Shown here: in pieces, positions 1 through 10,675 of the stretch
Position numbering within the stretch: position 1 is the stretch's first letter
Layout of the letters: every line of letters begins with the position of its first letter
From: Azolla caroliniana
Lineage: Eukaryota > Polypodiophyta
Direction: 5' to 3'
Length of the DNA stretch: 64,000 nucleotides
Assembly (NCBI GenBank): GCA_043228905.1
Contig: JBHGNT010000004.1
Location: 22,816,001-22,880,000, forward strand
Made by a program: the position numbers and the translations under genes
The notes under the pieces: generated by a model
What the model was told of the DNA's origin: nothing
The model's database searches: none
The model's input: only the letters and a program-made list of their open reading frames with translations

Positions 1-578
1 ACATAGGTATATCTGGGTAGTTAGATTCGGTAGGTAGGAAGTAAATGAGGGAGACGGCTCCCTTCTTGAAGCTATAAAAGAAAGGGAGACGCGGGGAGGA
101 GGGGAGGAGGGGATCGCGCATTGAGGAGGACGAAGTGTTGTCGGACCGTAACCGAACGCTTCTCCTCTGTTTGTTCTCCATCGCTCTTCTCTACAGGTTT
201 TCGGGAGGCTCGCGCTGCTTCGAGGAATGCCCGTGTGCTTCCGGCAACACCTCCATCCTTTTCCCCTTTCGTGCGCAGACGAACAGGCATCGACATCTGT
301 TCGCCGGCTTGTTCGGTTGTAACCGCTCGCGTGCTCTGTTGTGTATTTGTTATTCGTTAATATACAAACTTTCGTGTCTCTTTGTCTCTGTGTCCATTCG
401 TGTTTTCTACGTTGACGGGCCGTGTCCCTGTGTTTCTTTGCTCATACGTAACCGGTCGTCTCTCTCTTTCTCTTTCCCCTCCTATCACCTGCTCTTCGGT
501 TCAAGACCTCGGTGGTCCCGCCTCGTTTCTCCACGCACGCGTGTAGTAACGCGACAACGCTTCTAGGTAAGCCACGCC
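1..578 (+). mobile_element. LTR-like remnant at window edge
   Basis: This stretch has no convincing gene. A TATA box (TATAAAAG) lies at 73-80, between short complementary arms (CTCCCTT before it, AAGGGAG after it). A long pyrimidine-rich leader follows. A 28-bp module at 497-524, starting CGGTTCAAGACC, recurs twice near 53.8-53.9 kb. The TATA-plus-leader layout and dispersed sharing fit the R/U5 part of an LTR. The open frames here overlap in several phases and match nothing I recognise. The left end is cut by the window. Confidence 0.4.
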
Positions 579-821
579 ATGACATCGGAAGAGCCCATAT
601 GTTTCCCACATGGAGGAGGGGAAAGCACAGTTGATTACCTAATAGGATGCCCTGAAGCTACCCACATGATTAACTCCTTATGGGTGGCCCCATGCCCTAT
701 TGGTGCAGACCATAGCTTCCTATACTTTGAGCTAAAATGCGACACCGCCAATGCCACCGACTCTAGTCAACCAAACTATCACATCACAATAGATTTCAAG
801 CATGAGCTCTCTGACATCTAA
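579..821 (+). pseudogene. LINE endonuclease C-terminal fragment
   Basis: The 80-residue frame reads as the last part of an endonuclease-exonuclease-phosphatase domain of a non-LTR retrotransposon. It contains STVDYLIG and the motif GADHSFL, corresponding to the conserved G-x-D-H-x-x-L near the active site of these nucleases. The upstream part of the domain is missing. It lies on the same strand as, and 0.7 kb upstream of, a reverse transcriptase relic, in the order expected of one LINE. The frame runs into a 212-bp tandem duplication, so it is not functional. Confidence 0.65.
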
Positions 822-1170
822 TCCTGACATGTTTAAGCCCAATCCTCCTCTCTTGATTCTTCCTTGCCTCTCGAGAACCTCACTACAGAACTCACACACA
901 TCCTTCACTTTGCAACAATTAGTAGCTTCCCATACATGAAACACTCCAATCAAAGTAGATCAATGCCACCGACTCTAGTCAACCAAACTATAACACCACA
1001 ATAGATTTCAAGCATGAGCTCTTTGACATCTAATCCTAACATGTTCAAGCCCATTCCTCCTCTCTTGATTCTTCCCTGCCTCTAGAGAACCTCACTACAG
1101 AACTCACACACATCCTTCACTCATCAGCAATTAGTAGCTTCCCATACATGAAACACTCCAATCAAAGTAG
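749..1170 (+). repeat. 212-bp tandem duplication inside the LINE relic
   Basis: The block starting with caatgccaccgactctag at 749 is repeated at 961 with a handful of substitutions, a period of 212 bp. Both copies continue through the same phrases (catgagctct, cctctcttgattcttcc, ccatacatgaaacactcc). The second copy then runs on into unique sequence. The duplication lies between the endonuclease and reverse transcriptase parts of the LINE. Confidence 0.9.
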
Positions 1171-1507
1171 AATATGGTCTATGACACAGAATATGTGGTA
1201 TGATTAGGATTGCAGAGACTTGTATAGACAACTTAAAGTATTGCGACTTAGTGGTACTATTTCCTCAGTACAAGCTCACAAAGAGATGTGCACAATGACA
1301 TGTCGTAAAAGACAAGCTTGGGAAGCATCTATTGGGAACTCTACCACATGCTCATGAGTAGGGATTGCGCTCTTGCATGGAAGAGAGTAAGGGAACTGAG
1401 ACCACAAACACCCATCGAGGATTCCAACACTTGGCACACATACAGAGAGACTCTACCACATCCCGAACCAACCACCCATTCCCACGCCTTGCACACCTCG
1501 ACCTACC

Positions 1508-2361
1508 ATGGGGACACTTTTCACGACCTATAGGGTCACAAAGGTCATAAAAAAATTACAACATAGGAAGTCCATGGACCACACAGGATTGCAAGCCGAA
1601 CACATTATATATGCTCGAGAGTGCCTAGCTCCATTTCTCACTCTAATCTTCAACCGTGACCTCGTTAAGGGTTTTCCACCACAATGGACCATGAACACAA
1701 TGACCCCTATACATAAAGGAGGGGACCCAATGAACCCAAATACATATAGGACCATTATGATAGGTCATACGCTCGCTAAATTATATGGTGCAGTAATGGA
1801 AGCAGAGATTAGCGATTATATGGAAACCTTAAGTCTTTGAGCACCTGAGCAGGCTGGCTTTAGACGAGCCTTCTCCACTATTGACCATATCTTCACACTT
1901 AGATTCTTAATTGACCAGACAAAGGCTCACAAGAAGAAACTATATTGTTTCTTGGTGGACTTCCGCAAAGCCTTTGACACAATTCCTAGGGAGCAATTGT
2001 TTGATAGGCTTAAAAGCCTGGAGATACCAAATGACATGATTTGGGCCATCTATGTTCTATATGAGCAAATCTTTGGGTGGGTGTGTAAGATGCCCAGGTG
2101 GCCTATCTGATTGCTTCACCAACATCATTTGTAAAACAAGGTTGTCCCCTATCACTGACTCTTTTTGGGATCTACATTGATGACACCACTGATTTTATTG
2201 CTCGTAAGGGAGGCAATAGAGTAGTCATTGGGGGTACACAAGTTAGTTTCGTACTCTATGCAGATGACATAGTTTTGCTCTCGGAGTCTAAACACGACTT
2301 ACAAAAGCACCTTAATTCCCTTGTTGAGAATCGAACTCAAATTCCCTTTCACACTAGCCAA
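1508..2361 (+). pseudogene. RTE-like LINE reverse transcriptase, broken
   Basis: This encodes a non-LTR reverse transcriptase. Visible blocks in order are FPPQWTMNTMTPIHKGGDP (fingers), APEQAGFRRAFSTIDHIF, FLVDFRKAFDTIPREQLF (catalytic Asp of motif A), VKQGCPLSLTLFGIYID (motif B) and FVLYADDIVLLSES (YADD catalytic motif). A TGA stop at 1838-1840 interrupts the frame, and a frameshift lies near 2090 just before motif B. The frame ends abruptly near 2340, where a copia LTR begins. Motif style resembles RTE-like plant LINEs more than the L1 type elsewhere in this window. The clade is my inference. Confidence 0.8.
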
Positions 2362-2491
2362 TGTACATAGTAGGCTAGTTTTGTAAATAGTAGAAAGGGC
2401 AACTGCCCTAGACTAGTTGGCATTTAAACGATCCTTTTGTAACTTACTTACTATTAGATGTAATTTTATTTTCTAATATAGCTTTGTGTTC

Positions 2492-2559
<68 letters not shown>

Positions 2560-2626
2560 GTCTTACATACACACACACAATTCACTTCCGCTGCACAACA
2601 TCACCTACGTCCCCCGTTTCTTTACA
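2362..2626 (+). mobile_element. 5' LTR of a Ty1/copia element (copia-1)
   Basis: This LTR starts TGTACATAG and ends TTTACA, immediately followed by the primer-binding site at 2627. It therefore has the expected TG...CA ends. It carries a long CT microsatellite. The left end is placed at the first TG after the LINE frame collapses and could be a few bases off. No matching 3' LTR was found after the integrase relic, so this is the only LTR of the element. Confidence 0.7.
2496..2555. repeat. (CT)n microsatellite
   Basis: About 30 uninterrupted CT units lie inside the copia-1 LTR, near the end of the LTR. Confidence 0.98.
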
Positions 2627-2638
2627 TGGTATCAGAGT
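2627..2638 (+). promoter_or_regulatory. Primer-binding site of copia-1
   Basis: TGGTATCAGAG directly follows the LTR end. It is the standard plant copia primer-binding site, complementary to the 3' end of initiator methionine tRNA. It fixes the LTR boundary and the plus-strand orientation. Confidence 0.9.
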
Positions 2639-2730
2639 GTGTGGTGGTATGATCAAACTTGCTCAACTGTGTTGTGCTACACACCGACGATCAATAGAAC
2701 TGGTTCAAATACAGAGAAGAAAACGACACC

Positions 2731-3576
2731 ATGAACACTCAGATGGGAAGCGCACTTCCTATAGAGAAGCTCGATAGGACAAACTTCGCATCGTGGGAAT
2801 CCAAGATGCATCAATACCTTGTCAGACAAGGTTATTGGACCTATATTGAAGGAGCTCACGAAATTCAACTCAACCCAACACACACTAACTACCCAGACTG
2901 GGAGAAGGCCACGAGCCGTGTGTTGTATTGCCTTGCATCATGCATTCATAATCACATGGTTGGCTATATTCGAGAGGCAAAAATGCCAAGAGAAGCTTGG
3001 GGAAATCTCAAGAAGATTTTTGCAGCCAACACAGCTGCATGAAAGCTCCAACTCTAACAGGAGTTAAACAATAAATAGAGGGATATGTCGATCAATAGCT
3101 ATACCTTGAATATCAAGGAATTGTGTGATGCCCTTGGTTTGATCAATGTCATCATCGACAATGATGAAATGGTACAAATATGGCTCTCTAGCTTAGCAAC
3201 ACGATTCGGCACGATTAGACCGGCCATTCTCGCAAGGGAGAATCCTCCTTCCTTTTTCGACCTTCAATCAATACTGTTGGTTGAAGAAAATCATGCCCGA
3301 CAAAGGAGCAATGCACCCGATGGTCAAATGCTCTACTACCAGTCGGATGATGGAATAAGATTCGACCGAGGAAACAGAGGTCGATTCGGTTGAGGCCGAC
3401 AGGGACAAACGACCTGAGAACACAATTCCCACCATTGGGAAGAGGCTAGGAACACTTCTAGGGAGTTTGGCAAAAGGGGGAGCCATCCTGCCGAACCAAG
3501 CCACCAAAACAACTTGATCGAATGCAGGTATTGTAGAAAATTCGGTCACTTTGAAGAGGAGTGTCGAAAGAAGAAA
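2731..3576 (+). pseudogene. Copia-1 gag with zinc knuckle, broken
   Basis: This is the capsid (gag) region of a copia polyprotein. The first frame (2731-3042) contains LDRTNFASWESKMHQYL and a tryptophan/leucine-rich continuation typical of the plant UBN2/gag family. A stop and phase change near 3040 lead into a second frame (3085-3393) with NDEMVQIWLSSLATRFGTI. The region ends with a CCHC zinc knuckle near 3526-3570, CRYCRKFGHFEEEC, then a stop. Several stops and frameshifts make it non-functional. Confidence 0.85.
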
Positions 3577-3606
3577 TGAGAGTTGGATTCGACTAGTTGA
3601 CAACCC

Positions 3607-4938
3607 ATGAACTATGCCACGAATTCCGACTATGACGACCATGACAGAATGTTCATAATGCGACATAAAGCACATTCAATGTCGGCACAAGGCCTGATTA
3701 GCACCTCTTCCTTAGATAATGTATGGTTTGTAGACTCTAGAGCGTCCAATCACATGACGTCTCGTGAAGATTGGTTCCGAGAGTTGAGAAAGCCGGATCG
3801 ACCCGGCTATGTCAAAATCGGAAATGACACAACTCACTCGATTCGGCATGTCTAAAATATCCCATTCGGAAATGACAATAAACAAATCTACCTCAAGAAC
3901 ATCTTGCATGTCCCAACCATCACCAAAAACCTGGTCTTGGTCGATTAGATTGTCGAACAAGGCATGTAAGTACGATTTAATAATGACGGGTGCTTTATTG
4001 AAAAAGAAGGTCGACTAGTAGCTCACGGTCGAAGAGAAGGCCGAATGTTCATCCTTGAATCGAAAGAGGTGAAGTCAACTATGTTCGCAAAAGGCCTCAA
4101 AGTCAAAACCGGCTTGAAACTATGGCACAAATGAATTGGCCACATCAATATCCAGAAGCTCAAAGGAATGCAGTCGAAAGGAGTTGTCATCGGACTCCCA
4201 ATTTTTACCGAAAAGGACATGGAAGGTGTATGTGAAGCCTGTTAGTTCGGCAAACAACATCGACAACCATTCCTCAAAAAGAGGAACATGAGCAAAGGGA
4301 TTATGGATGTAGTACATTTAGATGTATGGGAACCAACCCAGACGACAACATTCGGTGGTCGTCGATATTATGTCATGTTCATCGACAACTTCTCCAAGCA
4401 TACCTGGATCTACCCCATACGGCAAAAGAACAAAGTGCTCGAACACTTCCAAACATTTAAGAACGGAGTCGAAAAAACCACAAGTCGGCATGTCCGATGC
4501 CTTCGATCAGACGGGGGAAAAGTGTATTTCTCGGACGAATTTACAACGTATCTCCGAAAAGAAGGGATTCGACGGGAATTCTCATGCTGACACACACCTC
4601 AGCAAAATAGAGTAGCCGAACAAAAGAATCGGTACATAATAGAGGTGGCAAGGGCCATGATGAACGAGAAGAACCTGTTGAAATCGTACTAGGTAGAAGC
4701 GGCTAACACATCCATCTATCTCATGAATAGATGTACAACCTCTGGGGTACACGAAGTAACCCCTCACGAGAAGTTCTTCGGAAAGAAGTCGGATTTATCC
4801 TATGTTCGGATATTCGGGTCAATTGCACATGTACACATTCTCGATCCGAAGTCGGAGAAATATATCCTTGTAGGGTACTCACTTGAACAAAAGGGGTATA
4901 AAGGCTACAATCCATCCACCCAAAAAGTTCGAGGCTAA
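3607..4938 (+). pseudogene. Copia-1 protease and integrase, broken
   Basis: A protease remnant carries VWFVDSRASNHM near 3721-3758; the usual catalytic D-S-G reads D-S-R. A GAG-pre-integrase piece follows (IGHINIQKLKGMQ near 4135). The integrase core (4288-4700) contains VVHLDVWEP, FIDNFSKHTWIYP, CLRSDGGKVYFSDEF and QQNRVAEQKNRYI, which hold the expected D, D and E residues. The relic stops near VGYSLEQKGYKGYNP at about 4917. Stops occur at 3855, in the pre-integrase, at 4590 and at 4690. No reverse transcriptase, RNase H or 3' LTR follows, so the 3' half is lost. Confidence 0.85.
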
Positions 4939-4939
4939 C

Positions 4940-5340
4940 GAGAGGGTATGCATCCCTCTCACTCTTAGAGAGACAATGCCACCAAGCATACTTTCAAGAG
5001 CCATAGACTAAGGGATGGCTCTTCGACTCATTAATGACCCCTTCCCTCATGTATGCATCAGTAATTTGGGCTCTAGGTCTACCATCTTTCATGTGGATGC
5101 AATTAGAGAGACCTTTGGTGACAATGTTATCACGTCAACTCTAAAGAAAATCGACAGTACCACATGATATTATTAGAGCAGAGTTCAATTTGCCCCCGAT
5201 GTTAGTAGAATCACTTTTCCGTCTTGTAGTTTTTATTCATAGGATACATAGCCAACCACAAGATAGCATATCTCGTCAAGCTTTTGAGGCATCCTGATCC
5301 CTACATGCATCCGGAGATACTAGCTTTTAGTATAGTACTG
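4940..5340 (+). other. Probable LINE-derived stretch, no gene
   Basis: No intact frame. The stretch lies between the end of the copia-1 integrase and the C-terminal part of the RTE-like LINE. It is probably LINE sequence downstream of the copia insertion, but I see no conserved motif in it. Confidence 0.35.
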
Positions 5341-6200
5341 TACTGAGTTTGTTACTTGCAAATGATATAGACATTAATAGCCTACCTCCCCTTGAGTACA
5401 ACCATGGGATTGATAAAACTTTAATCTCTCATGAGGACCATAATAAAGTAATACGCCAAGAGATATGGCAAATTTACACTTGATATAAATGGATCACCCC
5501 ACGAGAGCCACTCCCATCTAAAATGTTGTACTATAAGGAACACTTCATGCACTTCACTAAGTTAGGTTTTATTACATGACCAAAATATCTAGACACTTTC
5601 TAATCAAATGCATTAAGGGTTGCCATTGGACAACGTCGGATATCATCTCACCAACTTGAGATCGAGAATGGTCATACTAATAGAGTCCCTGAAGAGGAAA
5701 GGATATGTAGATTATGTCACATAGAGATAGAGGATGAGTATCACTTTACATGCAAGTGTCCGACTTATGCGAGATAAGGGCGAAATACCAAGACATACTA
5801 GGACCCTCTCCCACCCTCTCCAAACTATTAGATACCCTAGATATAAAGAGACTATCTTAGAGCTAAAACAACATAGAGAGAATGAGCTACAAAATGTTAA
5901 CCATAACCATTCTAACGTTCGCCAACATGTAACTAATGGAACTTTTCAGGAACAAGGGGAGATGATGAATGTGGACATAGCTACACCACTCGGCCTCTCC
6001 CTAGCTGAAGCAGAAAAGCAAAGAACAACCAAACGCCCTCTGATGTCGATCATCAAAGCAACTCGACGTGGAGTAGAAACGAGAAGATAAGGGAGCGTGA
6101 GCTGTGCCCCGCCTAGAAGCTATGGTTGGAGTACCCTTTACATTGGGGCCAGGGGCCACATCCACATCGAAACCCTTTGACCTCCCGCTTCTTTTTTAGA
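5341..6200 (+). pseudogene. RTE-like LINE C-terminal zinc-knuckle region and 3' UTR
   Basis: Read on the plus strand with stops ignored, this matches the C-terminal region of the same LINE type as the reverse transcriptase upstream. There is a stretch reading MLYYKEHFMHFTKLGF, then EERICRLCHIEIEDEYHF, then CKCPTYA and an arginine/tyrosine pair. That gives a Cx2C...HxxxC zinc knuckle near 5696-5765. A frame shift falls right after the last Cys. A 118-residue open frame (5734-6090) begins in the overlap and ends in a basic tail. An AATAAAG-like signal sits near 6233. Copia-1 separates this from the RT part, making it a nested insertion. Confidence 0.65.
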
Positions 6201-6434
6201 GACTTTGATGGAAAAATGAAATCAGGCCTAGAATAAAGCCATTTCCTTTCTAGAACATGTGTTTTTTTTGTTGCTAGAATAGTCTTATTTAATTTAATTT
6301 AATTTAATTTTTTTTACTTTTGATGAATGGGTAAAAATACCCCATTATTTTTTGTTGTAAACCAATTTGTCTCATGGGCCAAATTTGGTCTTAGATAGGT
6401 CATTTTGGTCTTAGAAGACGTTAATATATCTTTT

Positions 6435-6471
<37 letters not shown>
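6201..6471. repeat. Spacer with (AATTT)n and (TC)n microsatellites
   Basis: No gene. A short AATTT run lies at about 6289-6313 and a TC run at about 6435-6471. The TC run abuts the 3' end of the minus-strand L1-type LINE. Confidence 0.85.
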
Positions 6472-6527
6472 TTGGGTGAAAACACACAATTATATTAATA
6501 AATGTGTGTAAAAAACACTACTTACAA

Positions 6528-6556
6528 TGGGTGTGACCATTAAGTATGGTCACCCA
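6528..6556 (-). repeat. Hairpin near the 3' end of the L1-type LINE
   Basis: TGACCAT at 6534-6540 pairs with ATGGTCA at 6546-6552 around a 5-nt loop. The stem is extended by TGGG (6528-6531) pairing with CCCA (6553-6556) across a 2-nt bulge. It lies about 60 nt before the tail in the LINE 3' UTR. Confidence 0.7.
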
Positions 6557-6570
6557 CTAACTACACTACA

Positions 6571-9500
6571 TTACATGGGTAGTGGAACATGTTGAATTGC
6601 CAATAGGCAAGACGAACACTCCATTGAGGAAAGGATTTCTACTTGCTCCAATAAAGAAAATTGGCACATTAGTACTCCCTTCAACTTTCGTAGATATGCT
6701 TTCACTCCATGTCTACCATCGAATACAAAAGCGTTGTGCATATTCCAATTATGATGCAATCCCCAATATCTGAGAAATAGAAAAACGATCTCCATCTCTG
6801 ACTTTGGGTTCACTTGTGTATATTGTGCAAACACCCACTGTCTAGGTGTCAAATAACACCGTGATAAAACTTGCCAAATTTAAGAAATGTAACTCCAAAT
6901 CCGAGAAGCAATCGGACATTGTATAAATCGATGAGTACTATCTTCCATTTGAACAGTGCAAAAAAAGCAATTCCCCATTGCTAGTCCACGACGCTTTAGA
7001 GCTTATCCCAAAGGAAATCCTCCAATCAAAACTCTCCAAATGAAGACCTTTGCTACAAGTGGTAATTTAGAATTCCAACTACGTTGTAAGATTTGCCGCC
7101 ATCCATGATCAGATTTGTGTAATCTCCATTCTTCTTCAGCCTTGGATGATAACCATCCAAGAGACTCAACAGAGCAATGATACAAAAGATTAGTAGTCAC
7201 TTGTAACAACAATGTTTGTCCCTTTAAACACCAATCAATCTGTGGTTGTTCTCCTATTTGTAGAGGTAAGGGACCTTGCATCAATGGAATATTTTGTAGT
7301 TGTTGCCAAATAAACCCATAATTAGGCGGAATGCGTAATAATTGTCGCGCTTCAACAAACTCCAAAATTCTTTGAGATGGAGCCTCAACTATATCTCCCA
7401 CCTCTTTGATCCCCAAATGAAACAAACGATTAAATTGAGAGCACAATCTCTCGTTTCCTGGCCAACATAATAACCGAGAAGACACAAGTAACTCTTTTTT
7501 CAAAGAATTACAATGCTCTCTACTAGATGATGGTTTCTATACACATAACAAGAGTGCTTCTTGCCATGAGGTAACCAAGTGTTGAACACATGTAGAGCCT
7601 GGAATCCTAAGTGAAATACATCCATTTAGTAATTGCCACCATGAAGCCTTAATTGTTGTCCTCCCATGTGTTAAACCCTTGTTCTCAAGGAAATATTGAA
7701 CAATAGATATCCATGGTTGTGAGTTTGAACACATGTCTTGTAATAATGAAAATCTACGAGCCATCATATGCTTAGATAAGTTCAATATTCCAGCTCCCCC
7801 AAGCGCTTAGGAGTTGCTAGATGATTCCATGCAACCCAAGTGATTCCCATCTTATACTTCTTCTTCCACAACAAATATCGAAGAGGTTGCAAAATAGAAT
7901 GCAAAGCCTTCTTTGTCCATGGCAACAATGGCAAGTAATATAATATCATAGGTTCCATAATACATTGTACAACCTTCAAATGTACATGAAATGGCCAAGA
8001 TTGTGATTTCCAATACATGAACTTATCCCTCAACTTACTAGACATCCATTCAGTCAATTGACCATTTGTAACATTCATTCCTAATGGATAGCCCAAGTGT
8101 CGAAAAATAGAGCATTTCTTCACCACAGATCCTTGTCATCCAAAACATTCCAAATCCCTTTTAGTACATGATATGAGACTAGACTTCCTCCAATTAATAT
8201 GTAATCCAGAAGCCAATGCAAATTGGTTCCATACAAGCATCCCCTTCTCAAGATTCTCTCGTGAGGCTTGTAGAAACATGAAAGAATCATCTGCCAAAGC
8301 TTGTGCAACTAGTTGCCCTCTAGATGAAAGGTGTAGACCCACACTATCACCATTTGTTACAAGCCTTGATAGCATCACTAACAATGGATGAGTAACAATA
8401 GCAAACAACAACGGGCTAATAGGGCATCCTTGACGAATGGATCTTGTAAGGGCAATATCTGATGTAACTCCCCCATTAAGCATGACTCGAGACACTGCAT
8501 CTTGTCCTAATGAAAATATGAGGTGAGACATACGAGGTCCAAAGCCCATTGTATGCATTAACCCATAAACAAAGGACCAATTAACATGATCATAAGCTTT
8601 CTCCAAATCTAATTGCACCATAATCAATTCTTGATGAGTGTTCCAAGCATAATCCATGGCCATTTGAACATTCAACACATTATGCAATATATTCCTACAT
8701 GCAATAAAACCATATTGGGCGGGATGTATCAACTTTGGCAAATACTTTTGTAATCTATTTGTCAAGACCTTTGTAAATATCTTATACAACCCCCCCATCA
8801 AAGAAATAAGTCTCCATTGATGAAATGACTCTGGGGATGCCACCTTTGGAACTAATTTAATTAGACCAACCTTCCAAGCTTGAGGCATACGACCAGAATC
8901 CCAAGAATGTTGAAACATCAAAGTTAAGGGCCCCTTTAAAATGTTCGAATATCACTTAAAAACTTCATTTGTCAAGACATCCCAACCAGGGCTCTTACCA
9001 CTAGGAAGATGCCTTAAAATTGTGTCCACCTCATCCTCAGTGAAATCCGCATCCAATTCATGACTAATGAGGTCATGCACAACACATCCAACCAAATCAT
9101 AAAACTCATGACGTGCACCACTCACCTCATTTGTCATTAACAATTGTGGGCCAATCAACTCCTTAAAGTAATGAACACATATGTCAATTATTGTAGTAGG
9201 ATCCACTATCCATTCATCCCCTTGCTTCACATGTACCACATTAGATCGAGTATAAGTAGGATGTAACGCTTGAAAAAACAAATGAGATTGACATTGATTA
9301 TCTATGAGCCCATCCCTCAATTGTCGCATCTTCGCATAACGATAACTTTGGCATTGCAACTGAGAAATAATAGCATGCAATTGACTTTGGATATCCAAAA
9401 GTTCCTCATCTAATGGTGAACGTATCAATAACACATTACACCTAGAGAGAACTTGTGAGAATTGTAGAAGAAGACCTCTTCTTCGTTGAGCATTAGTTAC

Positions 9501-10404
9501 TCCATACATACGATGAATGATCTTAATATTTCGTAACGTGATATCCCATGCTTTAACTCCTTTAAGATTCACTTCTTGTGAAAAATTTACCAAAATTTGT
9601 TCCATGAGAGAATCAAAGTGAGGTTAAAGCAAAAGAGAAGAGTTAAAGCATAATGGAGGCTTTCCAAGTAAGGATTATACATGTCAATCGCATGACCACA
9701 AAACTCCAAACAAATAGGAAAGTGATATGAAGTTCCTACATCTTGTAAAACTACCATACGAAGTGATGTTGTTAAAAAAGAATCATTGTGCATCACATAC
9801 ATTCTATCTAACCGACTCCATGTTTGTCTATGTTGAGCAGATTGGAAAGTCAAACCTAGATCATTCCCATGCAACCATGTCCAAACATCCAACTTCAGAA
9901 CCTCCATAGCCAATGAATCCCAAGCAAGTTGCGCCGGATCATCCATGATTGAATGTTCAGACGTAGATTGAGATGCATCAACACACATGTTAAAATCACC
10001 CATAAGTAATCTTGGGCGGCCCACACATAGGGTTTGACAGAGTGAGCCCCATAATGCAATACGTTGAGTGGCTTGGTTAGGGGCATAAATCCCAACCACC
10101 CACACAACCTCGCCAAAAAAAGTGATTTCTAGAACCAAAAACCGACCATAATGATCATTATGCACCACTCGAGGATAATATTTATCCTGCACAATTAATA
10201 CCACACCTGAATAATGATTATTAAGACATCCTGCATAGAATGATGAATATCCACGCAAATGAACTGTGGATCCTACTACCTCATGACACTTATGCTCAAT
10301 TGCACATAACATATCTCATTCTTTACTTAACAAAGTTTGCCATAATATATACTTCTTATATGAGGAGAACATGCCCCTCGCACATTCCATGTTACCACTT
10401 TCAT
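6571..10404 (-). pseudogene. LINE ORF2 (endonuclease-reverse transcriptase), broken
   Basis: ORF2 starts at 10404 with MKVVTWNVRGAC, the classic N-terminus of plant L1 endonucleases. Endonuclease motifs follow: VWVVGIYAPNQ, LLMGDFNMC and WSRLDRMYV. Reverse transcriptase motifs are WRLISLMGGLYKIF, MVQLDLEKAYDHVNW (catalytic Asp), SIRQGCPISPLLF and ALADDSFMF (the ADD catalytic pair, with L before it in place of F). A C-terminal part includes PLVAKVFIWRVLIGGFP, typical of zf-RVT. A frameshift lies near 9600, in-frame stops near 8945, 8130 and 7520, and another frameshift near 7785. Confidence 0.9.
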
Positions 10405-10417
10405 TCAATCAACAATG

Positions 10418-10612
10418 TTATGGGTGCACTTGCTCCTTTAGAGCAACCGATGTCATGAAACTAGTCAAAGCATGTTCCAATGCTGCATATGGATTTTCAT
10501 GCACCACATCCTTAGTGTTGTCTATTGGACTCTTTTGTTTAGGTTCTCTAGCTTGACGGAAACCTCCAGAATTCGATGAATTAACAGACCGTCCCAATGA
10601 ATCAAATTGAAA
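10418..10612 (-). pseudogene. LINE ORF1 C-terminal tail
   Basis: An open minus-strand frame reads from the element edge through DSLGRSVNSSNSGGFRQ and ALEHALTSFMTS to a stop at 10420-10418. It lies just ahead of the ORF2 start, as expected of the end of a plant L1 ORF1. Only about 60 codons remain. Confidence 0.55.
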
Positions 10613-10675
10613 TTCTCTCTATCTCTCTCTCTCGTTCCTTCCTTCATTCCTTCCTTCCCCCAATCAATTGTCCCC
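10613..10675 (+). promoter_or_regulatory. CT-rich 5' leader of the TAF1A-like gene
   Basis: About 60 bp of CTCT and TTCC repeats lie between the edge of the LINE and the first ATG. Pyrimidine-rich leaders are common in plants. The core promoter would fall inside the LINE or beyond it. Confidence 0.5.

Larger units (their letters stand above)
6472..10612 (-). mobile_element. L1-type LINE, 5'-truncated in ORF1, decayed
   Basis: On the minus strand this contains, in order, the ORF1 tail (10612-10418), the ORF2 endonuclease, reverse transcriptase, a C-terminal zf-RVT-like domain and a 3' UTR. The 3' end reads into ...GTTTTCACCCAAA followed by a (GA)n tract. A hairpin sits at 6528-6556. The 5' end is cut inside ORF1. 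The right edge lies in CT-rich sequence of the TAF1A-like 5' leader, and the left edge also abuts a CT tract, so the target site was probably CT-rich. Multiple frameshifts show it is immobile. Confidence 0.85.

Noticed and set aside
2484-2777. 97-residue serine/leucine-rich frame
   Set aside because: Starts in the CT microsatellite of the copia-1 LTR and overlaps the gag start in another phase.
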